Shown here: in pieces, positions 7,181-16,228 of the stretch
Position numbering within the stretch: position 1 is the stretch's first letter
Layout: each line of letters starts with the position of its first letter
Origin: Kibdelosporangium persicum
GTDB lineage: Bacteria; Actinomycetota; Actinomycetes; Mycobacteriales; Pseudonocardiaceae
Direction: 5' to 3'
NCBI RefSeq assembly: GCF_013280595.1
Contig: NZ_JAAATY010000050.1
Coordinates: 1-54,920 of the forward strand
DNA: 54,920 nt
The notes under the pieces: generated by a model
What the model saw: the letters and a program-made list of their open reading frames with translations, nothing else
What the model was told of the DNA's origin: nothing
Databases searched by the model: none
Position numbers and translations under genes: made by a program

Positions 7181-9127
7181 TTGCACATCGAAAGCCTCAC
7201 CCTGGAAAACTTCCAGTGTTTCGGACCGGGCCGAACGGTGATCAACCTCCAACGCGAGCTAACTGCGTTTATTGGAACGAACGGGTCCGGCAAAACCGCT
7301 GCTTGCCAAGCGCTGCTGCGGCTGTTTGGTGTCTCCACCGGAGATCGCACCATTCGGGCAGACGACTTCCACGTCCCGGCTGGCGAAGTCGCGGTGCCTG
7401 CCACCCGCACGCTAACTATCGAGGCAGTTCTCGCCTTTCCTGAACTTGAGAACGACGACCAAGACGACGAGGACGCCGTCGCGGAGTTCTTCCATCGTAT
7501 GGCAGCGACCGACGACGGGCTGCTCAAGTGCCGCATCGTTTTGGAAGCGGCCTGGGAGTCAGATGGCACCCTCGATGGTGCAGTAACTGAAGAACGTAGA
7601 GTTGTACATACATTCGCAGAAGAGTACGGCGAGGACGACTGGACACAGTTTCCCAATGCCGAACGTGCCCGGATTCAGATGATCTACGTTCCGGCTTCCC
7701 GTGACGGTGCACGCCAACTCACAACATTTCTGCGCGGTCGACTGTGGCGGGCGGCACAATGGTCGCCCGAGCTTCGTGATCTCGTCGAAACGTCTGCTAC
7801 GGACATTGCTGAGCTACTCGCCTGCGAACCCGCCATGTCCGTGGTTCAAACTGCTCTAACGGCCCGGTGGCAGCAGTTGCACGATGCCGAGACTGACGCC
7901 AGGCCGCGGCTCCGTCTGCTGGACAGTGATCTCACTCAACTGCTGCGCACCGCCGAGCTGATGTTCGAACCAAGTCATACCGGCCATGCACGACCGGCAC
8001 GCTTGCTCAGTGATGGGCAACGGTCACTCCTACACCTTGCGCTCACCGCAGCTGCGTTGGACATCGAGAACGAAGTCGCCATCGGTCGGCACGCCAGCAC
8101 GTTCGATGTCGGTTCAGCGAGATTGCCGAGCCTCACACTGCTGGCGGTCGAAGAACCGGAGAACAGCTTGTCGCCGTTCTTCCTGTCACGAATTGTCGGT
8201 CAACTCCAGCAGCTATGCGCGGGCAATCGTGCACAGGCGATCATCTCTAGCCACTCGGCAAGCGTGATGCCCCGCATTGCGCCCGAGAGCGTTCGCTACT
8301 TTCGCTTCGCCCCAGACGACGGCACGGCATTTGTACGCCCAATCAGCCTTCCGGCAGACAACACGGAAGCTGGCAAATACGTGCGTGAGGCCGTGCGGGC
8401 ACATCCGGAGCTGTACTTCGCCAAGTTCGTCATCCTCGGCGAGGGTGACACCGAACAGCTCGTGATTCCTCGGATCGCCCAGGCACAAGGCATCACACTC
8501 GATCCGTCGTTCATCGCAATGGTTCCGCTCGGTGGGCGGCACACCAACCACTTCTGGCGATTGCTGAGTGACCTGGAGATTCCATATGCGACCCTCTTGG
8601 ACCTCGACTACGGCCGGGCGGGCGGCGGCCCCGGTCGGCTGCGCGACGCCTGCAAGCGGCTAGCGGAGGCTGGTGTCGATGTCTTCGCCGGTCTCGACGG
8701 CTTCGGCACCGTCGACGAACTCACCGACGAACTCACAACTGACCAAATGACAAACGTCATGGCAAGTCTCCGCCAGTTCGGTGTTTTCTTCACCGCACCG
8801 TTGGATCTGGACTACACCATGCTGCGTACGTATTCGAACGCATACACCGCGCTCGACAAGGGTGAGCGCGGCCCGCGCAACAGCGATCCGACGGACGCAG
8901 TCCTCGGTGCCGCTCACACTCCCAAGCTCTACTGGACCCCGGAGGACCCAGCGAAGCGTGACGAACGCCTCGAAGAGCTGCAGTGGTACCGCTACCTGTT
9001 CCTATCCCGATCCAAACCAAGCACACATCTGCGGGCACTCAGCAGACTTACCGATGATCAGCTGAAGGAAGGACCACTGGTCATCAACGCATTGATCAAG
9101 TTCATTCGCGCGAGACTAGGAATATGA
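7181..9127 (+). CDS. gajA: OLD-family ATPase-TOPRIM nuclease (Gabija GajA-like)
   Basis: A protein of 648 residues. The ABC-type ATPase has Walker A GTNGSGKT (32-39), a signature-like LLSDGQRS (about 275) and Walker B LLAVEEPEN (321-329). A TOPRIM nuclease domain follows, with E421 in ILGEGDTEQ and D474/D476 in LLDLDYG. The start is TTG 7181 with a weak AGGA upstream. A UvrD-like helicase gene begins four bases after the stop. This pairing and order is that of the Gabija anti-phage system, in which GajA is a DNA-nicking enzyme held inactive by nucleotides (established knowledge). Assignment to Gabija rather than another OLD/UvrD pair rests on domain order and length. Confidence 0.85.
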   Translation: MHIESLTLENFQCFGPGRTVINLQRELTAFIGTNGSGKTAACQALLRLFGVSTGDRTIRADDFHVPAGEVAVPATRTLTIEAVLAFPELENDDQDDEDAVAEFFHRMAATDDGLLKCRIVLEAAWESDGTLDGAVTEERRVVHTFAEEYGEDDWTQFPNAERARIQMIYVPASRDGARQLTTFLRGRLWRAAQWSPELRDLVETSATDIAELLACEPAMSVVQTALTARWQQLHDAETDARPRLRLLDSDLTQLLRTAELMFEPSHTGHARPARLLSDGQRSLLHLALTAAALDIENEVAIGRHASTFDVGSARLPSLTLLAVEEPENSLSPFFLSRIVGQLQQLCAGNRAQAIISSHSASVMPRIAPESVRYFRFAPDDGTAFVRPISLPADNTEAGKYVREAVRAHPELYFAKFVILGEGDTEQLVIPRIAQAQGITLDPSFIAMVPLGGRHTNHFWRLLSDLEIPYATLLDLDYGRAGGGPGRLRDACKRLAEAGVDVFAGLDGFGTVDELTDELTTDQMTNVMASLRQFGVFFTAPLDLDYTMLRTYSNAYTALDKGERGPRNSDPTDAVLGAAHTPKLYWTPEDPAKRDERLEELQWYRYLFLSRSKPSTHLRALSRLTDDQLKEGPLVINALIKFIRARLGI

Positions 9128-9131
9128 AACC

Positions 9132-11081
9132 GTGGCCGAGGTAACTAGCGACAACGGCGTAGCTGCTACCTCGGGAACTCTGAGCGTGCCACAGGCGGTG
9201 GCTATTGCGGCAGCTGCGTGGCAACCAACCGGTATCGACGATCTCGAACCTGCCGCATGGAAAGCATTGCGCGGCCCAGGTTGTGGGGCAGTGATCGCCG
9301 GCCCGGGCGCTGGCAAGACAGAGTTTCTCGCCCAGCGAGCCGCCTACCTGCTGCAAACAGGCATGTGCCCATCACCACGCCGCATCCTGGCTATCTCGTT
9401 CAAACGCGATGCCGCCGCCAACCTTGGTCGTCGAGTGCAAACCCGCGTTCCCGAACATGCCGAGCGGTTCGTGTCGATGACCTTCGACGCGTTCACAAAG
9501 GGCCTGGTGGACAAGTTCAAGTCCTCGTTGCCGCGCGACTGGCGACGCAGCAACAGCTATGAGCTCGTGTTCCCGTCCGGGCGTGAGCAGCGGGACTTCG
9601 TCAACTACTTGGCGTCGGTTACGCCTACTGCGTTGCGCCCGGCCTTGGACACCTTGCCACGGGACACTTTCTCCGCTGATGTCGTCGGTGCATGGGCCCT
9701 TCCGTTCGCACTACCAGACAGGGAACCTGCCTCCGCCAGTGCATTCGCGGCATTGACGTGGTGGCAGGAGCGGTACCTGCAAACAGGCACGCCGCACGTC
9801 GACTTCGTCATGCTCAACCGCCTTGCCGAGCTCCTGGTACGGGCAGTGCCGCACCTTCGCCGGGCATTGCAGATCACCTATCCGTTCGTGTTTGTCGATG
9901 AGTTCCAGGACACCACGCTTGCGCAGTTCTCGTTCCTCAAGTCCATCTTCGGCAACGGCACTGCCGTCACAGCTGTAGGGGACCGCAAGCAACGCATCAT
10001 GGGCTTCGCCGGCGCACTGCCCAATGCGTTCGCACAATTCATCAGAGACTTCGACGCCACGCCCTATCCACTGTCGTGGAACTTCCGGTCGTCCCAAGGC
10101 TTGGTCGACCTCCAGCACGTGATCGCGAGCCGCCTGGACCCGACCACCATTCAGGTCATTTCCAGGACAACGGCTGAGCACGGGCACGAGCCAGTCAGCT
10201 TGTGGACCTTCACCGGCGTTGCCCGTGAGGCGGACTGCATCGCGAAATGGATTGCAGACGATCTCGCCCAGTCGCAACGCACACCAGCGGACTTCGCGTT
10301 GGTGGCCCGCCAGAAAGTGGCCGACTTCGAGGCGCGTTTCCGAGCCCGCTTGGCCGAACACAACATTCGTCTACGCAACGACGACGCCATGGTCGGCAAG
10401 ATGCGACTGCAGGACCTGCTCAAGAACGACGTGGCTCGTCTGCTGCTGGGCATGCTGCGTTTGGCTGCACAGCCGAGCGGGCTCGGGTCGGTGTGGCTAG
10501 AAGCGTCCCGGACGATGGAACGAATCCATGGTGCCGCTGGCGACGACTATGCCGTTCGGCGAGTCAACGACGAACTAACGCAGACAATTAGGTCACTCCA
10601 TAAGTGGCTCAACCAACACCCCGTTGACTCAACCTCCACATCAGACGTGATCGCACGTGGGCTCGAACTCGTCGACGTTGAAAACCTCCGCCGACATGCC
10701 AGAGCCGCTGCCCGCGGCGAGGACGTAGACGTCGTGTTCGATGCCTTCGACGCCCGGCTGGCTCAGGTCGCGGCGCACGCGTCGGACTGGGCAGCGGCCT
10801 TCGATGACTTTGAATCCGCGAATGCCGTCTCGCTTCTGACCGTCCACCGCAGCAAAAGCCTCGAGTACCACACGGTCTTCTTCCTCGGCCTGGACGACGA
10901 TCAATGGTGGGCACACGACCGAGATGTCGACGGATCCACGTCAACATTCTTCGTCGGCCTGTCGCGAGCCGCCCAGCGGTTGATCTTTACGTCTACCTCG
11001 GCCTTCGCTCGCCGCGGCAAGATCGCGGACCTCTACGCGATGCTCGACGAAGCGGGTGTTCGCGAGCGACGGTGGATATAG
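9132..11081 (+). CDS. gajB: UvrD-like helicase (Gabija GajB-like)
   Basis: A superfamily 1 helicase of 649 residues. Walker A is AGPGAGKT (56-63), motif II is DEFQDTT (256-262), motif III AVGDRKQRIMGF, motif IV PLSWNFRSS, motif V LLTVHRSKSLEYHTVF and motif VI FVGLSRAAQRL. About 55 extra residues precede the helicase core. The GTG start is four bases after the gajA-like stop, so the two are co-translated. In Gabija, GajB senses DNA ends and helps activate the GajA complex (family knowledge). No third gene follows. Confidence 0.85.
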   Translation: MAEVTSDNGVAATSGTLSVPQAVAIAAAAWQPTGIDDLEPAAWKALRGPGCGAVIAGPGAGKTEFLAQRAAYLLQTGMCPSPRRILAISFKRDAAANLGRRVQTRVPEHAERFVSMTFDAFTKGLVDKFKSSLPRDWRRSNSYELVFPSGREQRDFVNYLASVTPTALRPALDTLPRDTFSADVVGAWALPFALPDREPASASAFAALTWWQERYLQTGTPHVDFVMLNRLAELLVRAVPHLRRALQITYPFVFVDEFQDTTLAQFSFLKSIFGNGTAVTAVGDRKQRIMGFAGALPNAFAQFIRDFDATPYPLSWNFRSSQGLVDLQHVIASRLDPTTIQVISRTTAEHGHEPVSLWTFTGVAREADCIAKWIADDLAQSQRTPADFALVARQKVADFEARFRARLAEHNIRLRNDDAMVGKMRLQDLLKNDVARLLLGMLRLAAQPSGLGSVWLEASRTMERIHGAAGDDYAVRRVNDELTQTIRSLHKWLNQHPVDSTSTSDVIARGLELVDVENLRRHARAAARGEDVDVVFDAFDARLAQVAAHASDWAAAFDDFESANAVSLLTVHRSKSLEYHTVFFLGLDDDQWWAHDRDVDGSTSTFFVGLSRAAQRLIFTSTSAFARRGKIADLYAMLDEAGVRERRWI

Positions 11082-11531
11082 GGCGCTACGCATCCACTCG
11101 GCCAGCCTGGTCCGCCACAAGCCAGGAAGACACGTCCCCTTAACCCCGCGGCAAGTCGCAGACTTCACCCTCAGCGAGTCCACAAAGGACAGTAATCTGC
11201 AGGAACAGAGAGTCCCTGCTCAACACAGGCCCGTTGCGGTCAGTTCACTGCAACGCAGCAGGCGACGCGCACATCCCAACGGCCCGCCACCGAAGCCAGA
11301 ATCTCGACAACAGCCAGCAGTCCAAGACAATAGACAGTCCTCTTGAGACTACCTGCATGAAAACCCTAGCGGACTTGACGGCCGATCAAGTGCGTTGGCA
11401 GACGGCAGGTTCCCTGGTCGTTTCAGTGTCAACCGCCGGACACCAAACCCAGTCGTCATCTCGGGCACAATGACGATCTTCCGTGAAGAAGTCAGCCGTC
11501 ACACCGACTCGCTGCCACCAACACGAGCTAC
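11082..11531. other. Gene-free stretch between converging defence genes
   Basis: Short frames here have no recognisable domains and lack ribosome sites. This is the convergent 3' boundary between the Gabija-like pair and the GHKL-nuclease gene. No clear hairpin-T terminator was found by eye. Confidence 0.4.
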
Positions 11532-13502
11532 CTACCCGGCGTCAGCATCTCCCTCCTGAGTGAACGATGGCGGAAGGAGGTCCGCGTACTCGCGCTTGAC
11601 GTGGTCGAAGCCCTCGGAGATCGACGGGTCGTGCTCCAGAGCTTGCGTGACGAACTCCAGCCGACGCTTGTTCTCGTCGATGAGATCCCGCCACCGTCGG
11701 ACATGCGCCCGGACCTTTGGGCGACCTGGCTTCTGTTCTGGGTCGAGAAAGCAGCCCATTTCGCCCGGCTTGAGCCGGTTCTCCACAAGCTCGTGCAAAT
11801 CGGTGCCGACGAGGACGAAGTCCCAGTGCGATTGCTCGCTGGCGAACACCGGGTTGGCGAGAACGGTGTTGGCATAGTCCTCAACCTGATCGAGTTCGGC
11901 GCGCTTAATGGTCACATCTGGTGCCTTCAGCTCGACCACGAGGTGCCGAACCCGGTCGTGTTCGCGGTACCTGGTGGCAAGGTGTAGGTCGACGCGTCCG
12001 GTCTTGCCGCTCCAGCGCTTCACCGGTTCCACTCCCTTGACCGGCAGGCCTTCAAGCCTCAAATGCGTGCGTACCAATTCCGTCAAGCCACGTTCGCTGC
12101 TCATCAAGTGATAGCCCTCGCCGAAGATCCAGAGCTCACGTTCCAAGATCTTGTGCAGGTGGTCGCGTTCCCCCACCTCGGATGAGTCGTCCGGGTCGAA
12201 CAGCAGGTGCTCGAGCCCGACCAGGAACTTGTGCCGGCTCGTTACGAGGTTGGCCGACCGGATGATCGCCGACATGGTCGTCTCGCTGAGCAGGCTGGTG
12301 AGCGCATCCCGATCCTCCGGCTTGAGCGCGACGAACTCGTGAATAATGGTCGTCAACTTATCCGGCTCGTGACGCAAAGCGTCCCTCAGCAACGCGAGAG
12401 TGAGGCGCGCGTCATCCCTACGCTTCGAAATATGCGGTACGAGTGTGCCAGACACTACATCGAACACCGCTCGTTCAATCCGCTCGGGCTCGGTCTTCGG
12501 GGCTCCCTTGTACGGGTAGACGCCGGTCGACTTCCACTGATCCACCTGCTCCCGCCGGCGTTCACGGCGCCTGCCGACAAAGTACTCACGGATCGCCTGC
12601 CGGGCCGCTTTCCAGAGATCAGAAACAGGCGAACCCGCCATGTCTCCGAGACTAAGAACGTCCAGGCGCTCGGAGGTCAGCCCGTCCCAGGTGATGTAAG
12701 CGGAGTAGGGGTACTGCCCTTCGACGTCGCTGCCAGGCTCCTCGTACACGAAGTGGTGCTCGTCAGGGCCGAAGTAGAGCGCCCTGTGCTTTCCCGAACG
12801 CCACTCGATGATCCGAACCTGGCACCGGTGCGTTGCCGATTTGTCCTCGAACTCGACCTCTATCGGAGTGTCGCGGAGGATCTCCCTCTGGGGATCAAGA
12901 GGCACGCCCTCGTACGTGATGGAGAGTTCGGGGTCGTTGAGCAGCACCGGGGCGAAATGCGACCTCAGCGTCATGGTGGCGATGTCGCTCTGCAAAACAC
13001 CCAGGCTCCGCTGCTCCTGGTTCGAGATGGTGACCGTGGTCCCGGACTTCTCACCAGGAGCCGGGGCAACCTCCCAATGGACGCGATGCCGGTCGCTTCG
13101 ATCTCCGATGATGGTGACGAGCTGCATGACACCCGCAGTGTTGGCGCAGCGGCTTTCCCACGCAACATGCGAGCCAAGGGCAAACGCTCGCAGGCGACCT
13201 TCACCGAGCTTGCCGTGCAGCTGGCGCTTTCCGTTCTTCGAACGCTGGCTCGTCTTCTTCCAGGAATCGCCGATGCGCCCGAAGGTCTGTTCAACCTCTT
13301 CCGCGGCGACGCCGTGGCCGTCGTCGATGACCTTCGTGGCGATGATCGCCTCGGACGAGTCGCGCTGCAGCACCACGAGAACGTCGGTTCCTTCAGCGTC
13401 AATGGAGTTCCAGACGAGCTCGACCACGGCACGAACCGGGTCACCCTCGTGGGCCAACCGACCGACCAGGTCGTCGCTCGTCGCAAGCACCATCTCCGGC
13501 AT
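11532..13502 (-). CDS. GHKL (Hsp90-like) ATPase fused to PD-(D/E)xK nuclease, probable defence protein
   Basis: A protein of 656 residues. The N-terminus is an Hsp90/MutL-type ATPase: ELVWNSIDA gives E28, N32 and D36, then DDGHG (60-64) and the GKLGEGR lid box (97-103). The middle is helical with a very basic patch (GRRRERRREQ, about 310-319). The C-terminus has a helix ERDHLHKILERELWIFGEGY followed by D505 in GRVDLHL and E524/K526 in LVVELKAP, then a conserved-type Q in DQVEDYA. That is a PD-(D/E)xK site in the style of Shedu/DUF4263 nucleases. It is a single gene, convergent with the Gabija-like pair. A role in phage defence is inferred from the fusion and the neighbourhood. Confidence 0.8.
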   Translation of the reverse strand: MPEMVLATSDDLVGRLAHEGDPVRAVVELVWNSIDAEGTDVLVVLQRDSSEAIIATKVIDDGHGVAAEEVEQTFGRIGDSWKKTSQRSKNGKRQLHGKLGEGRLRAFALGSHVAWESRCANTAGVMQLVTIIGDRSDRHRVHWEVAPAPGEKSGTTVTISNQEQRSLGVLQSDIATMTLRSHFAPVLLNDPELSITYEGVPLDPQREILRDTPIEVEFEDKSATHRCQVRIIEWRSGKHRALYFGPDEHHFVYEEPGSDVEGQYPYSAYITWDGLTSERLDVLSLGDMAGSPVSDLWKAARQAIREYFVGRRRERRREQVDQWKSTGVYPYKGAPKTEPERIERAVFDVVSGTLVPHISKRRDDARLTLALLRDALRHEPDKLTTIIHEFVALKPEDRDALTSLLSETTMSAIIRSANLVTSRHKFLVGLEHLLFDPDDSSEVGERDHLHKILERELWIFGEGYHLMSSERGLTELVRTHLRLEGLPVKGVEPVKRWSGKTGRVDLHLATRYREHDRVRHLVVELKAPDVTIKRAELDQVEDYANTVLANPVFASEQSHWDFVLVGTDLHELVENRLKPGEMGCFLDPEQKPGRPKVRAHVRRWRDLIDENKRRLEFVTQALEHDPSISEGFDHVKREYADLLPPSFTQEGDADAG

Positions 13503-13944
13503 GGAACGACCTTACGCACGGAGCGCCACGTTCGCGCGGAGCGACATCCTCCGGATCGACCTGACGCGTGCCATGCGCGGTGCCGCCAAAACGAGCGTTC
13601 AGCGCATCCAATCTTCGATCAGATACTCCGCCCACCACAGCCAGACCGTCCGACGCCATATGAGAGTTGCAGACCTGGTCCGGCGCCGACTGGTACTCGG
13701 CGGATTAATCACGAGTACGAACCGGCAGCAACCTGAGCGGGCAGCCAAGTATGGGCCGTGCGGCTCGGCATAGGCTCTGCAACAGTCCGCTCAGCTACTG
13801 CTGGCTGTCGCTTCCGCGACGGTCGGACCGTCCAATGAGAATGGTGGCCAGGGTGACAGTGCTGCACCATTAGGTCTGGCCGACCTTGGTGTGGGTGCGC
13901 CAGCAGTCGGCCCTGTCGGCTGTGGCCTGCGCGGACGGCCGTGA
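13503..13944. other. Gene-free stretch upstream of the GHKL-nuclease gene
   Basis: Holds the promoter region of the minus-strand GHKL gene, though no clear promoter boxes were recognised, and the left side of a transposase remnant. The overlapping frames in this interval are low-complexity Arg/Pro/Ala readings typical of antisense high-GC DNA. Confidence 0.35.
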
Positions 13945-14206
13945 CGGCTGGTCCTGGCCGACCGGGTGCTGCTGACCTATTGACGGACGAACGTGACGAT
14001 GCGGCAGATCGGCCGGCTGTTCGGCGTCTCGCATTCCGCGGCGCATCGCGTGGCGGCTCGCTGGGCCTGCTATTGGCGCTGGCGCCGGTCCGCCGACGGC
14101 GCATCGATCCGGTCGCGATGTCGACGACATTGGTGTCCACTCGCGATCATCGGGTCGCCGAGCGGTCGAAGAATTTCGACCAATCTGCAGGTCGCTATCG
14201 ATACCG
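13945..14206 (+). pseudogene. Broken IS5-type transposase
   Basis: RLVLADRVLLTY is followed by an in-frame TGA where homologues have Trp, then RTNVTMRQIGRLFGVSHSAA (the helix-turn-helix of IS5-group transposases). The frame then shifts to reach STRDHRVAERSKNF and shifts back to NLQVAIDTDA. Most of the N-terminus and the catalytic C-terminal half are absent. With one stop and two frameshifts it is clearly dead. Confidence 0.75.
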
Positions 14207-14210
14207 ATGC

Positions 14211-14309
14211 CCTGAGGTGGCGACCTGGCTGCTGCGTCTGGCCGATCCCGGGTCCAGGTGGCTCACCAGCCAAGTCCTCACCATCGATGGCAGGCTCGAA
14301 TTGCTCTGA
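14211..14309 (+). pseudogene. C-terminal remnant of a short-chain dehydrogenase
   Basis: PEVATWLLRLADPGSRWLTS followed by QVLTIDGRLELL and a stop is the usual ending of SDR enzymes (SxWxTGQVLxVDGG). The rest of the gene is missing; the fragment joins directly onto the IS5 remnant. Confidence 0.65.
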
Positions 14310-14315
14310 GGATCC

Positions 14316-14595
14316 TCAATCAGCATGCTGTGACGTGGCTGCGGAGCAGGTCTGAGGTTGGCGGGTCAGGGCGGTCAGGGTGGCGAGCAAGCCGGGGAAG
14401 CGCTGCTCGAGCTCGGTCCGGCGCAGGCGGACGAAAGTGCCGTTGCCCGCGTCGCGCTGCGTGATCAGACCGGCCTCCCGCAACGCACGCCAATGGTGCG
14501 TCTTGGTCGATTTCGCCACCGGCATGCTGAACGAGGAACACGCTCGCTCGCTGTCCATCGGGTCGGCGGCGAGCACCAACGCGAACTCGGTGACC
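14316..14595 (-). pseudogene. ArsR-type winged-helix regulator lacking its N-terminus
   Basis: The minus-strand frame encodes an HTH core (ERACSSFSMPVAKSTKTHHW, then RALREAGLITQRD) and the wing plus last helix (GTFVRLRRTELEQRFPGLLA). This matches ArsR-family repressors of about 110 residues, but the first ~30 residues are missing. The break falls where a plus-strand HAD gene also begins abruptly, so one rearrangement probably cut both. An internal ATG (MVLAADPMDS) could still start a short product. Confidence 0.65.
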
Positions 14596-14596
14596 G

Positions 14597-15014
14597 CCTG
14601 CGCCGGCTACCCGCACACTCCGAGGTGCACGACGCGATCGCCCGGCTACGCGCCGCCGGCTTCCGTGTAGTCACCCTGACCAACTCCGTCGCCGCCGTCG
14701 CCGAAGACCAACTGCACAACGCCGGCCTACGACCGCTGATCGACGCGGTCTACTCCGCTGACAAGGCGGGCCGGCTCAAGCCCGCACCCGAGCCCTACCA
14801 ACTCGTCCTCAAAGCCGAACAGGTCATCCCATCGGACGCGATCCTGATCGCCGCCCACGGCTGGGACATCACCGGCGCCGCGGCTGCTGGCCTCGCCACG
14901 GCCTTCATATCTCGCGATCACCGGCGCCCTCTGCCTGCCGCCAACGCACCCACTCTGACCGCGACCGACATCGACGTCGCCACCCAGCTCATCGCCCGCC
15001 ACACCCACCGATAG
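14597..15014 (+). pseudogene. Haloacid dehalogenase type II, C-terminal part only
   Basis: From LRRLPAHSEVHDAIARLRAA onward the frame follows type II 2-haloacid dehalogenases: FRVVTLTNSV (motif II), the Lys of GRLKPAPEPYQ (motif III) and LIAAHGWDITGAAAAGLATA (motif IV). The first ~90 residues, including the nucleophilic Asp motif, are replaced by unrelated sequence, so it cannot be an active enzyme. Confidence 0.75.
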
Positions 15015-15242
15015 CGGCACTTCCACGTGACTGACGGAGCGGCCCTGTCAGGCGGCGAAGGCGGTGCGAACGACGGACTCGTCGCCGTCGATCTCGATCA
15101 GTCGGCGCGGGCGTCGGTGAGGGTGAGGGCGCAACAGTTGGCGTGGACTGCGCGATGACCGCGACGTGTTCGAGGCCATGGCACCGCGATCCACACCAGA
15201 GCGTCCACCGCCCCGGCGGGCCCATCCGCCAGCGCCGCAGCG

Positions 15243-15410
15243 GTCACCGTCCAGGTCGGCGGGCGACGCCTCACTGTGTCGAATCGGGAGAAGGTCCTGT
15301 GCCCCGAGCCGGGGCTTACCAAGACCCAGGTGATCAGCTACTACTTCCAGATCGCGCCGGTCATGCTCTCTCATCTGACTGACCGGCCCATCGCGTTCGT
15401 GCTTTACCGG
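15243..15410 (+). pseudogene. Remnant of LigD polymerase/primase domain
   Basis: VTVQVGGRRLTVSNREKVL is followed by PGLTKTQVISYY and IAPVMLSHLTDRPIAFVLYR. This is the opening of the polymerase domain of bacterial NHEJ ligase D. After about residue 55 the similarity stops and the frame ends soon after. No ligase or nuclease domain is nearby. Confidence 0.65.
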
Positions 15411-15740
15411 ACGAAGCGTGTACGGCAGATTGCCGACCTGAGATACGGCATTCCTGGACCTGCCGTTGTCGAGAGTGTCGTGTAGCGAACTGTGTATGTA
15501 CGGCGCCATATCCAGTGTGGCTGACACCCATGCGGCCTCGGTGCCGTGAGTCGGCATGTTGCCCAATCTCACTGGTGAACGAGCTGGCGTTGGTCGACAC
15601 CGCTCGCCCCGGCGAGGATGTGTAGCCACCTGCCCGTGAAGGATGCAGTTGGGCAGGTCCTGACCATCTGGCGCGTGCCAGGGTGTTGCGGAAGCGCTGC
15701 TGGGATGGCGGGGCGATCTCGACCATTGAGGTGTGCAGTC
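15411..15740. other. Gene-free stretch inside the remnant zone
   Basis: No feature recognised on either strand. It separates the LigD remnant from the next fragment. Confidence 0.35.
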
Positions 15741-15930
15741 GACCAGAGCACACAGTTCCGCCAAGTGCATCTGCCCTGGCTGAGAATGACCGGATGCAGT
15801 CTGCCCTCCCTGCTGGCGGACGGGCTGCGCGTCGAGGGCAATCTGTTTCTGCACAACGGGTTCACCGCGACCTGAAATGGCGAGCGCGGTGTGGTCCGGC
15901 TGGCCCAGACTCATCGCTGAAGCACCCGTT
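15741..15930 (+). pseudogene. Fragment of an actinobacterial oxidoreductase-like repeat protein
   Basis: HLPWLRMTGCSLPSLLADGL is followed by RVEGNLFLHNGFTAT, an in-frame TGA, and NGERGVVRLAQTH. The alternating pattern (LxADxLxVxGxLFL, GVVRL) is that of the large pentapeptide-repeat-like proteins annotated as membrane-associated oxidoreductases in actinobacteria. Only about 60 residues are seen and they hold a stop, so this is a relic. The family assignment is by pattern memory. Confidence 0.4.
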
Positions 15931-16030
15931 GACGCAACTCACGGGGTGATCATCTGCGGCGGCGTGCACCGCCACCGCGGCCAGGCAACCGCCCGGGTTC
16001 TCCGCATCCAAGTCACGTCCGTGCCTGATC

Positions 16031-16190
16031 TCATGGTCGACGAGCGATCTCTCCGAGGATCGGGCAGTCCCGTAGCTCTCGGGGCTTGTCGCAGGTGGCG
16101 ACCAACTGTTCCAGTGCGTCGCGCATGGCGATGAGGTCGGCGATGCGCCGGTTCAGGTCTGCGACCTTGTTGGTACGACGCGTGCTGGCC
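16031..16190 (-). pseudogene. C-terminal remnant of a MerR-family regulator
   Basis: On the minus strand VADLNRRIADLIAMRDALEQ is followed by LVATCDKPRELRDCPILGEI and a TGA. This is the dimerisation helix and the Cys-containing effector end of heavy-metal-type MerR regulators. The DNA-binding N-terminus is missing. Confidence 0.7.
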
Positions 16191-16228
16191 GATTCACCGA
16201 GGTCACCGGCTCAACGCCACTATGACTG

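Noticed and set aside
11357-11473. 38-codon plus-strand ORF between the defence genes
   Set aside because: No ribosome site, no homology recognised and a composition no different from surrounding non-coding DNA.
12207-13736. 509-codon open frame on the plus strand
   Set aside because: It is fully antisense to the GHKL-nuclease gene, has no domain and no ribosome site, and reads as Arg/Pro/Val-rich shadow sequence typical of high-GC DNA.
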